Assembly: GCA_900155495.1 (NCBI GenBank)
Contig: FTLJ01000241.1
Coordinates: 1-53,998 of the forward strand
Origin: Porogramme epimiltina
Taxonomy: Eukaryota; Basidiomycota; Agaricomycetes; Polyporales; Polyporaceae
Direction: 5' to 3'
Length of the DNA: 53,998 nucleotides
Part shown: one piece after another, positions 1-11,653 of the stretch
Position numbering within the stretch: the first letter of the stretch is position 1
Layout: each line of letters opens with the position of its first letter
Program-made: the position numbers and the translations under genes
The notes under the pieces: model-generated
What the model was told of the DNA's origin: nothing
The model's input: the letters and a program-made list of their open reading frames with translations, nothing else
The model's database searches: none

Positions 1-300
1 CAGGGAGGAGGGTGCAATCCGGGAGGACGATGTCCTTGAGGATTTTGCGGTCCATGGACACTATTTGGTGTTGAGTATAGGGTGGGGGGGTGGGGGAAGT
101 CGGCGGCGTACCTAGGTTGATGCCGTTGTACCGCTGGGACTCTTTGATCACACTGTCGAGCTTCCACATCTTCTCGAGGGAGCTCTGTCCCCACACGAGG
201 TCATTGAAGCAGTTCGCCAAGGCAACAAGTGCTTGTGCTGCAGGCGACCACAGCAGTCGCAGGTTGACCTTGAGTTGCGCTGTTCAATCATTATCCAGAC
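1..300 (-). pseudogene. cytochrome P450 fragment, cut by left edge
   Basis: Minus-strand coding resembles the segment of fungal P450s that carries the ExxR (K-helix) motif. One exon (down to 112) reads KMWKLDSVIKESQRY, which holds the E-x-x-R motif as ESQR. A 51-bp intron (111 to 61, GTACGC...ATAG) leads to an exon starting at 60 that reads VSMDRKILKDIVLP. This is the usual MNRxxLKD-like strand after the K helix. The heme-binding cysteine region would lie beyond position 1. Upstream (300-540) the minus strand has coding-looking pieces but no continuous P450 frame, so the 5' part may be decayed. It could instead be an intact gene whose short exons I failed to join. P450 family membership is reasonably sure; intactness is not. 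Confidence 0.55.
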
Positions 301-1263
301 AAGGTTGAGCAACCACGCACCTATAAGCCATCGTCCGCATAGATCAGCTCCATGCACACACTCCCGAATGCCTTGAATGTCCATGGAAATCGCTTCCACT
401 TGCAGTGCCTTCTACAGTAGATGGTCGTTTCTGGAGGGATGTTGATCATGGAGGAACCAAAGAGGCGCAACGTCAGTGGGAGATGCAATAGTTGGAATGC
501 GAAAGCAGAGACAAGTTCGTACAGCAGAGAGACGACGGGCAAGATAGAGGATTAGGACGTCGATGAGAACATCTAAGCGAGGCTGCCGATGATGTAAGTG
601 GCTGCCAAGCGCCGACCGACTACTACTATTTACCTTGTTGCTCTAAAGCCTAATGTAGCTCTGCGGAGCAATATTTGGGTTGATATAGGTACATTTCATA
701 TCCAAAAGGCCCAATAACCAGTCTCCTTACCTTGCTAATATATGCCTCGCCCTCCACAGACATCCCAAAGTCAGCGCTTACCTGCCCTCCGCTTAGGCGC
801 CCCCTAGTATGCACTGTTTAACTTCATTGCAGAATAGTATCTAGATCACCTCTGCGGAGCGATTTTATGACATATAACGGTATAGTAGGGGCCTATGTAC
901 AATTCTACATACCCAGTTTTCCTTGCTAATATATGCCTCACCTACTAGAGGCTTGACACTGGCCGGCCATTGGGCGCCTAACTCGGCTTTACAGCGCCGT
1001 CAGCCTTCAAGTCTCTTTAAATGAGCAGCCGCTATGATTTAACTTGGTACGGACTCTGTTCAAACACAATGTTCTGTTATTTAGTGAAGAGTGGATACAG
1101 TACTCAATACATGATAGAATGTGTAGGTAAGTCGTTATAAACAACCCTTTTGTTCAGCTGATCTAATTTAACCACTAGTAGCGTTATAGTGTAGTATGAT
1201 ACGGTCATCGTCTGAGTCGTCACGAACCAAACACAGGTTACATACACACAGGTGTACCGAGCT
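301..1263. other. stretch with no recognised gene
   Basis: No convincing exon was found between the P450 fragment and the gene ending at 1264. The stretch is AT-richer than its surroundings and contains the diverged direct repeat described separately. Confidence 0.4.
655..960. repeat. diverged direct repeat, about 190-bp period
   Basis: Two words recur in the same order: CTCTGCGGAGC near 660 and 855, and CCTTGCTAATATATGCCTC near 731 and 921. The spacing between them is similar in both units, so this is an old tandem duplication of about 190 bp. I see no coding potential and no terminal inverted repeats. Confidence 0.45.
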
Positions 1264-2855
1264 CTAGTAGTCGCCAAAGAAATCGACGTTCGCACCATCT
1301 GCCCAGATGTCCGGAAGACAGCTGTACCAAGAAGTCGGTGCCTTGATGTTCATGATAGCATCGTCGGCATCTTGGGGCTCGGCACGACGCTGAGCCTCGA
1401 CAGTCTGATCGATGAAATCGAGGTCTTCAGTTAGATCAATGACCTCCGTTGGGTCTGCAGCACCATCAACTTCCACAGCTGGGGCTTCAGCACCAACCCC
1501 ATCACCGAGGACACCAAGGTCGGTGTCCAGACCTGCCAGGAGCGGGTCAACATCGACGGCGATGTCTTGGTTAACCACCGCTGTGGGTGCTGCAGCAGCA
1601 CCAGGCTCCGGTTCATCAGGAACATCAGGAACTGTCATCGCAGCGCTGATTTGAGCATCGTCGGCATCCGCGATGGTGTCAATGCTCAGAGGTACAGCTG
1701 ATGGTATACGCGGTGAGTCGCTCCAAGTAGACATGAATACGAGTAATAGTACTGACAGCTGGAGGATGCCTCTCCATCAGAGGTTTTTGCCTTCTTGGAC
1801 GGACGGAAGAGGTATTCCAGCCCTGCTTCAATCTCTTTGTCACTCGGTGTATCTTCATCGTTCTCGGGAAGAGGGGGAAGAGGGGGGAGCGCGCATTTTC
1901 CTTGGAAACCACATCCTGAGGATAAAATCTTCCTATAAACGCGACAAACTCACCCTTTCCTTTCCCCCAGGTGTTCCAGATATGCTGTGGGATCGCCTCC
2001 TTCGTAGCTACAACACTAGGTCAGTAAGTCTTGAGTGGTGAACAGACACAGGGACGTACCAAACCAAACGAAACGCTCTGCAATGTTACGACCTCTAGCT
2101 CCCATCTGGTACTCCATCATTGTCTCTCCTCCCGGCAAGTCACGGACAATGAAGAAATGACGCCTTTCAATAGAGAGCTGAACATACGGCAAGGAGCCTC
2201 CACACAGCTCGGTGAGTTCCTCCTCCAGAGTGTCGACTGTAACGTCCTGGATCCAGGGAGCGTTGATGGCAATATGGAGGAAGAGCTCAGGGAAGAGGTC
2301 GCGAAGGAAACACAACACATGCGCTGGGCTCCAGTGAGCCATGAAGGCAATTCCGTTTGCATTAGAAACTGCAAGGCCATGTTGCTTCAGCCCGAGCTCG
2401 TTGAACTGCTCTTTGGTGGGGACACGGAGCTTATCGCTTCCGTCGGAGGGCTAAGAGTGTGCCAGACAGTAAGTAATGAGTTTTATACTGCAGCAGAGTA
2501 TGCTCACTTTGAGTCCGAACGGCCAGAATCGAATAGCTCCAACAAATACCTCTTTGCTGTTGCGCTTCCCCTTCTCCTTTTTCCCCTGCTATCCGTTGCT
2601 GCATGTTAGGCTAGCAAAACTCATTCCATGCCAGAAGTGTGTACAGACCTTGGGCTCCGGTACGTCCTCGTCCTCACTCTGACTAGCCCTGGTCTTCCTC
2701 TTAGCAGCCGCCGTGCTACCAGGCCGGAGGTACTTGTTGGTTTCGGCCTTTGCTTCTGCCACTTTTTCTGGGTCGGCTTTCATTGAAGCGAGGATCTTTG
2801 AGAGACCCTCACTGCTGATACCAGTGCGCTTGGGCTTGCTCTTCGAAGGAGCCAT
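1264..2855 (-). CDS. hypothetical protein, agaricomycete-specific type
   Basis: I do not recognise a function. A six-exon model is fully consistent in phase: 2855-2649, 2588-2508, 2450-2060, 2007-1954, 1915-1757, 1697-1264. It gives 441 aa with no internal stop. The N-terminus (MAPSKSKPKR) is basic and followed by a KRK-type patch that could be a nuclear localisation signal. The middle part holds a compact region with a HWSPAHVLCFLRDLFPELF helix and an ERHFFIVRD strand. This layout is shared, as far as I recall, by many uncharacterised agaricomycete proteins. The tail (about 140 aa) is acidic and rich in Asp, Ala and Val. The gene lies 171 bp downstream of the integrase gene on the same strand. 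Intactness is well supported by six compatible splice junctions. Confidence 0.65.
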
Positions 2856-3026
2856 GGGTCGGGGAAGTGAGGGATAGGAGCAAAGGTAAGAGATTTTCTT
2901 ATCCGGACCGGCGTTAGGCATTCAATTCTGACTCGCTTTCAAATAGATCAGTTTCCTAATGTGGACTTAGTACACTCAGACGATTGCAGTTCACGCATAA
3001 GCGCATAAGCAGATGGTATTATATGT

Positions 3027-5079
3027 TCAATCTATATCTTTAGCGGCATACAGCACTGTGTTCAATAGATGCAAAGCCTTGCCCCATCGCTCTGCCCGAG
3101 ATCTCCAAACACCATCAGCCAGGATTACAATGAGCTCCTTCCTCCCTCGGCGCCCTGAGCGTATAACTTCATGAGGATCGTATCCGTCACCAAGTTCGTC
3201 AGGAAGAAGTCCGTAGCCCTCGGGAAGAGGTGCGTCTGCATGCTGAACATCGTTCAACATGTCAACAAATATCTGCTCCGCATTAGCATCAAGAAAGGGG
3301 CTGGCATGATGTGGTACGTCGATGGCTTCATGCCGGATGTGGTGAGCTTGTTGGTATGGATCGTCGTTCACCTCCTCCCTATCCCCATCTTCGTCCTCTC
3401 CTTCCTCACCACTGACAGTGTCTTCTTCGTCCGTCTCCTCTGGTGGATGCCCCGCACCTGTTTGTCCTGGTCGTCGCCGTGTATGCGGTCCATGTGTTCC
3501 ATACCTCTCATGCAGGACATCGGGGTGGACATCTGCACCGTCATCAATATAGATACCATTTGTGGTCTGACCTATTAACCGTAAGTCCTGGAGAGCGGTA
3601 GTTTGAGTACAATGTCAGATAGTCACACCAAACTAAAGTATGGGAAATGTCATACATTTGGACACATGTTACGCGTATCTGGGCCTGAAAGGGGGTGTGC
3701 ATTCCACTCCTCTTGGAATGCCTTGCAGTCATCATTGATTTCATCGAGGAACAGGGTATGCAGAAGCCAGAGGTGGTGTGGGTCCAGTCGATTGAGATTG
3801 TGGAGGCGTTCAAGACGAGTAAAGAAGGCACGCCATTCTCTACAGAAATGACGACCGACCTCTACCCACAATCGTTCGATGCGGGTGTTTCTCATTGAAC
3901 TGTGCATCAAGTGAGCGGATAAGTGTATTACATGAAACACAGAGTACTTACCTTCCCCACATAAATGAGGCACGGTTGGCCCCACGCCGGAGAATCATCC
4001 AAACAGAAACCTCTACGTTCTCCCCTCCACGATCCCCTCGAACCCGAGAGGGTGTACCATATTCTTCTACAGCATTGAGGAACACACTAAGGACAGTCGA
4101 TGAATGGTTGTTTGCACTCGCTCGAAGACCTGTCACCTGATATTTAATGAGCAATATTACAGGAGCGAGGTGGTTAAGGCATGCATACCGTTCTACAGAA
4201 ACCGTCTACAAAACCATGAATAACGATCCCCCAAAGAATGAGTTTATGGTGCCCATCACAGTGCCAGAGTGCATTAGGGCGCGATGACTTGTATTTACGA
4301 CGCTGAACGGTTCGCCTTCTTCGCAGCAGTCGTCCAATAGGATCTACACGGCGGAGGGATGCATAGAGACGTTCCTTTTGAACACGAATACCATGAGACT
4401 GAAGGAAGCCCATGAGGTACCGTATACCAGCTGAAGGCCGACGGGTGCGATATGTGCGGACAATGAGGTCAAGTTGGTCGTTGGTGATAGGACTAAACTC
4501 CTTTGTGATCCCATATCGCTTCATGTTTCGTCGGAGAGTGTTTCTGTGTATTCCAAGAACCTCAGCAGTCTTTTTGAGAGGGATCCTTCGCTGTGGTTTG
4601 CATATATTCCGAAGCCACACTTCATCTACACTCTTCATCGGCTGGCCTCTTCTCCCAGTACGCTCAGAATGCAATGGAGTTGGTATATAAGTGTGAGACT
4701 GATCCCTAATACCCCCAAAGCTCAGATGTGCCTATCAGAGCAGACAAACTGCAGAGGCGCACCGTTGTTCAGTACCCTCTACTGCAGCTACAAGGCGAGC
4801 TACCAAAGACCCTAATTGAACCGCCATAGCCTCTAACCACTCCATGGGTACTCCATTTGGGGAATGCAGAGCCTCCTCCTCCATTGCAAGGAGTATTGGA
4901 ATCATCTCTCCCCTCAGGCGTTCGAGATGGAAGCGCATACGCAATGGATCAGTGTCGTCAAGATTGAGTAGCTGTTGAGCTCGAGTGTATGCCTCAGAGA
5001 TGGCTGTGTATGCATCTTGGACAGCAGGAGACCACAGTAAACCATCAGGATGAGCAGGGAGGGGTGGAAGAGCATCCAT
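3027..5079 (-). CDS. integrase core domain protein (fungal DDE type)
   Basis: Five exons (5079-4763, 4705-4189, 4136-3952, 3899-3656, 3587-3027) join in phase to 607 aa. Order of parts: an N-terminal helical region with Leu-rich segments, then a helix-turn-helix (LGIHRNTLRR), a basic linker, and an RNase H-like integrase core. The catalytic acidic residues are visible: Asp in WHCDGHHKL, Asp in RGDRGGEN and Glu in NTRIERLW, each in a separate exon. The C-terminus ends in an arginine-rich strand (GRRGRKEL) and a WGKALHLL helix. I know this family as the widespread fungal integrase-core proteins (Pfam rva_4), related to retroelement integrases but encoded by spliced genes without other pol domains. 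The first intron (4762-4706) is the least certain. No frameshift or stop is present, so the copy looks functional. I see no clear terminal repeats. Confidence 0.85.
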
Positions 5080-5332
5080 TAGGAGGAAATAGATGCCAAG
5101 GCGTATATAAACATGAGAGTGTAATGGACGACTGATTTAATAATGGACTGTACGGTCAAGTAGCTCTCCTTCCTAAAATGGATGAGACGGCTTCAACGGC
5201 GTTGAAGCAGCCGCACTAGCAACTTTACCTGCCGTATCTCTCTTTCTACCCCTACACACACTGGATCATTCAGCATCTCCTCACTGCACATCTTCAATAC
5301 ACTGTAAACCCAACATACCTTGCAAAAGCAAA

Positions 5333-6491
5333 ATGCACATCACACAACCATCGGCCTCAGTCGGACTCGTCGGAGAAAAGCAGCGGTCCGACGAGTTTTA
5401 CTTTCGTGATGGGATAGTGATATTTCAGGTGTGTTTAAACATGCGTATGGTAGCATTGGAATTTTGCTTACCACTTTCTATGAAGGCCAGCGATACTCTC
5501 TACCGACTTCATCCGGGTATTCTGGCCTTACACTTCAACATTTTCGAACTTCTTTATGCGGAGGGGGAAAAGGCCAAAGCAGGAACTATAGAGGTGAGTT
5601 TTGTGGTGCATACCTGTCATGAGTGGTGGGCCAATCAAGACTATAAGCCCTTGGCTTGCATAGGACTTGCTGGTGAGGGTTCCTCCGACGACTTGCCTAT
5701 CATCTTGGACGAGAAGATGTCAACGCGGGCGGAGTTTGAGGCGGTCTTGAGCATGGTATATTATTATCAGTAAGTACTGACACTACCACACTATGTAAAT
5801 ATCTTGGCTCATAGCTCCCTATAGCCAGGAGGCCAAGTCGCTGTCACAGGCAATAGCTGTGATGAAATTGTCGCGTCAGTGGGGGTCTCCCTCTGGGGAA
5901 AATTGGGCGAAGACAAACCTTCGAGCACTATGCAAAGCGACCACAATCCCCCCTGCTCTTCGTCTTCGGATTGGAAGGCTATACATGAACGAGTGGGTTC
6001 ATTCAGCGCTGTCGGAGCTGGTCAGTCATCCGCTCAAATGGATGAAGGCAAGAGACGTTGAGTGGTTGGGTTTTCCACTGTACGTTTATGTGTCTCGTGT
6101 CCGGGAGAAGCATGATGAGACCCGCCGGAAACTTGCTATGTGTGCTCCACGCATAAGTGAGGACAAGGGCGATGACTGCACAAACCACACGCAGTGCATT
6201 CGGGCGTGGGAGTACGCATGGTTTCAAACCATCGGAAAGCCGCTACTCCACCCTGAACACCTCATGGCATTGCAGTTCTGGCAGGTGGAGGACAGGATTG
6301 CGGAGATGGACACTAGCCAGATGGCTCAGGGATGCGGCAGAAAGGCAAAGGCAAAGGCGCTTGGCCCAGGAGTCGTGGCCCAGGCGGATTATGCATTCAT
6401 TGAGCGCGCGGTTGAGGTGCTTGCAGAGAACATTGAAGTAGAGTCTTTAGAAGGTGTAGCACTTACATGGGAGACCCGAAATGTTTTGTAG
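5333..6491 (+). CDS. BTB/POZ domain protein
   Basis: Four exons (5333-5428, 5486-5593, 5648-5769, 5825-6491) give 330 aa. The first residues contain the opening of a fungal BTB domain (DEFYFRDGIVIFQ). The second exon has the L-Y-R-x-H-x-x-I-L signature (TLYRLHPGILALH) and the third the DDLPIILDEK strand, both typical of agaricomycete BTB proteins. The long C-terminal part contains a Trp-rich helical segment (WEYAWFQTIGKPLL) that I associate with the same family. Such proteins are probably protein-interaction modules or cullin-3 adaptors; the partner cannot be inferred. The second and third introns are close to multiples of the codon length or use weak acceptors, so alternative splicing is possible. 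It is divergently oriented to the integrase gene, with 253 bp between start codons. Confidence 0.75.
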
Positions 6492-6934
6492 CATATCGTT
6501 AGAGCACAACCCAAGCCGTTTCTCATAGAACCACATTGGCGAAGAATGCCCTTGAGTGCCAAGTTTGAAGTACATGTAATATGTATGCCTCCCCACACAT
6601 GACCTCAGGTACCATGGGGCCTATGGTACCGCACTTCAACATCGTCGTGTCCATGCCATATAGCTCCGAATAGAGAATCAAGATCAAGCGGAAAGTCGAC
6701 AGTATACATCGTACAATACAGAGACATACTGAACACTCGCACTGATGCGCAAACCAGAGATACAACATCATCCGGACACAACACAACTCTACAATGTGGA
6801 CTGCTGTACAGTGATAAGCGTGCACAATGGCGGTCCCAAGGATACAAAGGAAACGAGGTGTTGACTTCGCTCCTGCACTGGAGGACTGTGGCGTCACGAT
6901 GTCAGGACCGAGTGAACCATAAGCGAGAGTAATT
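6492..6934. other. stretch with no recognised gene
   Basis: No coding signal was seen on either strand. It serves as 3' flank of the BTB gene and of the H2B relic. Confidence 0.4.
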
Positions 6935-7470
6935 ACGAACCTTCGTGACCGACTTGGGACCCTCAGAGATGGCGTGCTTTGCAAACTCACCAGGGAGGAT
7001 GAGACGGACAGGCGTCTGGATCTCGCGTGATGAGATCATTGTACGACACGAGCTCTGGAGTACATGTGATTAGAAGAGCGCTGACACGAATACAAGCGGT
7101 GACTTACTCGACGCCTCAGTGACCAGTCGCAATATGCTTGAAGATGTTGTTCACGAAGAAGTTGAGGATGGCCATCGCCTTGTTGGAGATAACAGTGTCA
7201 GGGTGCGCTTACTTGAGCACTGTGAAATGGATATACGTCAGTTTATGTTCACTACCAACCAAACACAGGGAACGCGTCAAGTCGCCATGAACCAACGAGG
7301 TCAAGATGCCTTATCTATATGCAGGTGACTCGCCCTTGTAGATTACCTCTCCTTGCATCCCTTCCTGCGCTTCTTCTGTCGCCCTCACTGCTGGTGCCAG
7401 AGGACGTCTTCGCGGTTTCTTCGTGGCCTTCACACCACCCTGAGAGGTCATCTTCGCAGGTGCCTTGTCC
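6935..7470 (-). pseudogene. histone H2B relic
   Basis: Three pieces of histone H2B are recognisable in order on the minus strand. A basic N-tail includes DKAPAKM and GGVKATKK. A middle piece reads [21 protein letters not shown]-terminal piece reads [19 protein letters not shown] followed by [10 protein letters not shown]. The intact protein is a core nucleosome subunit. Damage is clear: an in-frame TAA sits where the conserved LKQ-V should be (just before HPDT), there are frameshifts around the KKRRK segment (about 7345-7380), and a small insertion breaks the IATEASK helix near 7125. Intron positions still look ordinary, so the copy arose from genomic DNA, not from a spliced transcript. The true N-terminal boundary is uncertain. 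Confidence 0.8.
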
Positions 7471-8300
7471 GCGCACGTCGAACGTGTTCTTCCGGTGCTA
7501 TTTGTGCGGCGTGTAGGATGGACGAGCGCACCTTGCATGGGCGCCTGTGGTTGAGCTTTCACAGCGCGGGCGTCACGTATTCGTAGTAGGAAAGGAGCGT
7601 TTGAGTGGGTGATGGTGCTGCAGCAAGTGGAGGTTGGCGGTCCTGCAGTAGAGAAGACTGTGAGTCAGCTACATGAAGAGGATTCTAGAACGCACCCGAG
7701 GCGTCCACACCAGACACCCTCCCCATTTTACAGCTCCGTCTGCGTCATTGCCTGGATATGGGCTGAGTCGTGTTCGTAGTAGGCGTCATCTATGGTACTG
7801 CAGTAGGCGGCGTCCTGGTGTGGGACATTTTCGTTATAGGGCGGAGAAGGGTTTCGTGGGATGCGGAGGATGTTTGTGGGGTGTGCTGCGGTACAGTGGT
7901 AGGCGGTATTGCAGCAAGGATGTTCCTGCGACGGGTGGACACTGTTTGCGTGGGGAGCATTTTTATGGTGGGCGGGGGGTATTGACAGGGGATGCGTAGG
8001 TGCCCAAAGAGCTCCTCTAGCATCTTCTTGCCTCCCTGCATGTCGTTGCTTTCGGTTTCCTTATGACAGAGGGGATCATGATTGGGTTAGAGGGGGCACA
8101 GAAGGGCACGTGCAGAGTGCACAGGTAGAGGTACGCACTGTTTCTTGTATCTGACAGAATCATGTCTTGCGTCGGGGTAGTCGAGCACACATATACGGGA
8201 CGCACACGACAATGTCTCCTGCGCTCTATGGAGTGTGCTATTCCAAGTTTTGTGATCCTGTACAGGACACAAGAGGTCATGTCGAAAGTGTGAAATACAA
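7471..8300. other. stretch with no recognised gene
   Basis: Open frames exist on both strands, but none shows a domain or paired splice sites. Around 7770-7985 the plus strand is rich in GTAGGCG-like words, giving a Gly/Val-rich low-complexity frame. I take this for non-coding. Confidence 0.4.
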
Positions 8301-8758
8301 TCACATGAATATCAACACAACCGTGGAGACAGCGGTGGCTGCGGGGACAACATAACTCGATGAGTACGCGCCCTTGACTTTCATGAGAGTAGCATTAGAC
8401 ACTTGCCATAAAGGAGAGAAGGTATATGAATGTCACTCACACTTGTTCAAGTCCCTGCCCAGGTGCATGAGGCTGTTGAGGGAATGGAACACAGAGGGCG
8501 CTGCGGAAACAGCCTTGCCGGCGTACTTCACGGTGCCAGGGAAACCTCTGACAAGCCCAATGATATGTGCGGAGTCGAATGTTGTAGGCGCAACGAGTTA
8601 GGGAAGTAAGAGGGCTGGTTCGAAACAAGACACGTACGGACACTGAGCCCAGAGCCAAAGACACGGTGGGCGATGGCGCCCGGCCAGGTGAGCTGAGGCA
8701 AGTAGAGAGTGAAGTAGGGACTAGAGGGGCCGCAAAGGTGCTGCTGGTTCAGGATCTG
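8301..8758 (-). pseudogene. succinate dehydrogenase cytochrome b (SDHC) relic
   Basis: SDHC is the membrane anchor of complex II that carries heme b and the ubiquinone site. The first recognisable exon starts at 8758 after a good 3' splice site and reads ILNQQHLCGPSSPYFTLY, then QLTWPGAIAHRVFGSGL. A second block reads LVAPTTFDSAHIIGLV, then FPGTVKYAGKAVSAAP and FHSLNSLMHLGRDLNK. After an intron the C-terminus reads VKGAYSSSYVVP...STVVLIFM before a TGA at 8303-8301. The two blocks are in different frames, with a TAA directly before LVAPTT and no usable intron between them. Conserved residues are lost: His to Tyr in the RPSSPH motif, and Gly and Arg in the HSLNGxRHL heme region become Ser and Met. 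No good mitochondrial presequence was found upstream. Confidence 0.75.
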
Positions 8759-9119
8759 CTGTACGGTGAAGGGAGAGAGAGACACAGTTTGAATAGCACT
8801 GAATGCGAGCATATATGAGACATTTGACATGCGTGTAGCAACTCTCCACTCACCGCTAGGCGGGAACATTGCTAAGGTCAGCTAGGGGTGCAGAGCAGGT
8901 GAACAGATGCACTGAAGACCGGGGAGGACGAGTAGAGCGTGGTCTGCGCACACATCGAGCGCGACGTGGCAAGCACGCATACAACTGTGCATGCGCTTGC
9001 CCAAGGCAGTGTGGGCGACGATTGCACGGAGGGGTGGCATGAGGTGCACGCACACTGATCTGATGCAGGATGAACGGGTTAGATGAGGGGAGGCGGTGGA
9101 TACCAGGCCCACGATGCAA
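8759..9119. other. decayed sequence between two relics
   Basis: This probably holds remnants of the SDHC 5' end and of the metalloprotease, but no residue stretch is good enough to assign. Confidence 0.35.
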
Positions 9120-9603
9120 AGAAGAGGCTGTTGCACACGGTGTCGACGAGCGTGAACGAGAGGCCAGTGGAGGCGTAGTCCTCGTTGGGTACGGATATCC
9201 GCTCCGCAATCATAGTGTTACTAGAAGGGGGGATTAAATGCTGCGTTAAGACTGGGTGGAGGGGCAAATGACTCATGAGATGTTGCCGCCAGACGCGGTG
9301 GAGTCCTTCGTGACGACGTGGATGTAGATGTTGATCGACGTAGTTGCGGTGGCGCTCACCTTTGCGGTGGCCTTAGGGACCATGTTGGCGAGGAAGTGCC
9401 CCTTGTTTGCCGAAAGCTTCTCATCGGTGATGGAAGTACCGCAAACCCTATACCGCCGCCACAAATGTCAGAATGTGTGCAGAAAAGGGTGAGTCAAGGG
9501 CACTCATCAACGGATGTGGTGTTTCTGACCAGCTGCATGGCCTTCGTCATGCCGGCGGAGAGCAAGAGAGCAGGAGAGCAAAATCAGTAGCAGGCTTGAA
9601 CAT
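9120..9603 (-). pseudogene. M43 (pappalysin-like) metalloprotease relic, N-terminal half
   Basis: The minus strand begins with an ATG at 9603 and a hydrophobic leader (MFKPATDFALLLSC). After frameshifts it continues with RVCGTSITDEKLSANK, then INIYIHVVTKDSTASGGNIS and, after a short intron, the segment ISVPNEDYASTGLSFTLVDT. This order (signal peptide, CGT motif, HVV strand, NxDYxxTGxxF) is that of secreted fungal M43B proteases such as MEP1. The zinc-binding HExxHxxGxxH motif and the rest of the catalytic domain are missing, and the leader is out of frame with the body. It is therefore a truncated and frameshifted copy. Confidence 0.7.
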
Positions 9604-11221
9604 TGTGACGGGTGCGAGGGTGAGTGCAAGCTGTGGAGGCTAACACTGACGAACCGAGAGAAGACGGTGTCAGAGCTTGCAAACTATCTGCAAGAGGTGC
9701 TTAGTGGCATAATAGTACCATTCAAGACCACCCGTTTGAATGCTGTTTGCACGTGAACATTAGGTCCGGCTGGGGAATGCTTGCCAGCATCAGCGATAAC
9801 CTGAATGGCTTTTATAGCCTATAAGGAGAGGTGTGCCGCGTTGACAGTGAGTTGAGAAATGAGTATATAGAATAAGAGCTCACAGTGCTCACGGCCAAGT
9901 GTGGCCATGGAATGTTCATCATCATGTTGGACATTGGTGGCCGGAAGAGGGATGTCCTTGACCCCGAAACGGCGTCATCAGCTCCAGCGTCTACGAAATG
10001 TTGCGCGCGCGCGCTGTTATGGGATGGCGCGCGCGCGTGGGAATACTTGTGCAAAGTGGACAGCATAGGGCCCCCCATCTGGCATCACGGCAGCCCACGT
10101 CCCGCCCCTGCCGCGTATGGCGATATTGCGCGACCCCGGCCACGCTTCGCGGAGGCGTGCGCACCCGCACGCGCGTCGCGGGTGATGCCGCCCACCTCCC
10201 GGGCCCCCGCCGTGCCTGGATGGCTTTAATGAATCCGCGTTTGCCGGACTGCGCCCACACACGACGCCTGCCTTTTGCGCTGCACGCGGGCGACCGGGGC
10301 TGCTCACGCGCAACAGCCCCCCCTCGATGCCCGGACGCACAGAAAGGGCGAGCGCGGCGGACAGAACCCCGAGCGCCGTGTGGCCCCAACTCTATCTGAC
10401 TGGGGAAGGGGAGCGAGTACGTGAGGCGGAGATGCGGCGCTCGCAAGCGGGAGTCGACGTCCCAGCCCGCTCGCAAGCATGCGGCGGCCCGGGTGTGTCG
10501 AAACGCGCACAAGACCCGGCTCCCGGTTCTGACAGCAGCGAACGACGCCCGCGTCAGGAAGGCGAGCGGCGGAATGGATCGTCGTCCATCGCTGGCAGGC
10601 TGGCGCCTCGACTTGGAGTCTGTGTGGCAGCGAATATCGCGCACAACAGCTTCGGAGGGACGCCGCGAACTCGTCGGACGGTTTGAGGACGACACTCGTC
10701 CATCCGTCGCAGCAACCCCCCCACCCGTATATATCACCCAACGGAGCCCCGGCCGTCCGCCGCAGCCACACGCACACGAGCGTCGAGCATACTAGGACGC
10801 CGGGCTGACAGGCGATGTGCCACCATCCCCCCGCAGGCGCGAAGCGACGTCGACGCCTCCCGGCGGCGGGCGGCCGGTCTAACCAGCGTCGACCGACCTC
10901 GCTACGTCCTCCAGTCTGCGCAGCCTACCGTCGGCCACGCGCGCATCAGCGAGCCTAAACAGCAATACCTACTTACTGCAAAGCACCACCCACACGATGC
11001 TGTGCCCCGCCCTGTGGCTGAGAGCCTGACGTCGCGAGTCCCGGGCGTGCACACACACCCGCGCAAACACACAACGCCACGCCCGTGCATCACGCGAGCC
11101 GCTCCCCGAGCTCCCCGCGCGCGACCGTCCGAGCGGTCGAGTCGCGAGAACAAGATTAAGATTAGCATTAACAGTGCGTAGAATAGACAGCGTGAACGGG
11201 AGCACACCGGACGCCACGTCC
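9604..11221. other. long GC-rich stretch with no recognised gene
   Basis: From about 9,990 the DNA becomes very GC-rich and frames open up on both strands, but the predicted peptides are Arg/Pro/Ala-rich low-complexity and share no motif with known families. Alternating CG runs occur at 10003-10014 and 10027-10036, and a TATATA occurs near 10727. The right end is 3' flank of MTO1. Confidence 0.4.
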
Positions 11222-11653
11222 TCACAGACCCGGCACCCCGCCCTCCCCGCCTTCCGTCCCGTCCGCTCCCTGGGTAGCTGCACCGGCACCGAGAGCGTTC
11301 ACGCGCCGCGCGTGCTTGAGCAGGTGCACCAGCGACGCGGGCGTCATCCCCTCCATGCGCTTCGCCGCGCCCTGCCCCAACATACGCGCGTCAGCCCCGC
11401 CCCGTCTCCCAAAGGAAAAAAGGAAATAGAAAGGGACACTCACGATGCTCGCGGGGCGCACCCGCCGCAGCCGCTCGCGCACCTCCGCGCTCAGGCCCTC
11501 GACCGCGCCGTAGTCGAGCGCGGGGTCGAGCGCGAGCGCCTCGTCCGCGAGGAACGTCCGCAGGTCCGCCGCCTGCCGCCGCAGGTGCGAGCTGTACACC
11601 GCTGTTCGTGTGCGTGTCAGCGCGCGTACCCGAGTGAGAGCGAAATGGAAAAT

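Noticed and set aside
9991..10795. Several overlapping frames of 100-250 codons in the GC-rich stretch
   Set aside because: Frames are open on both strands because of GC content; composition is low-complexity and no splice or domain support exists.
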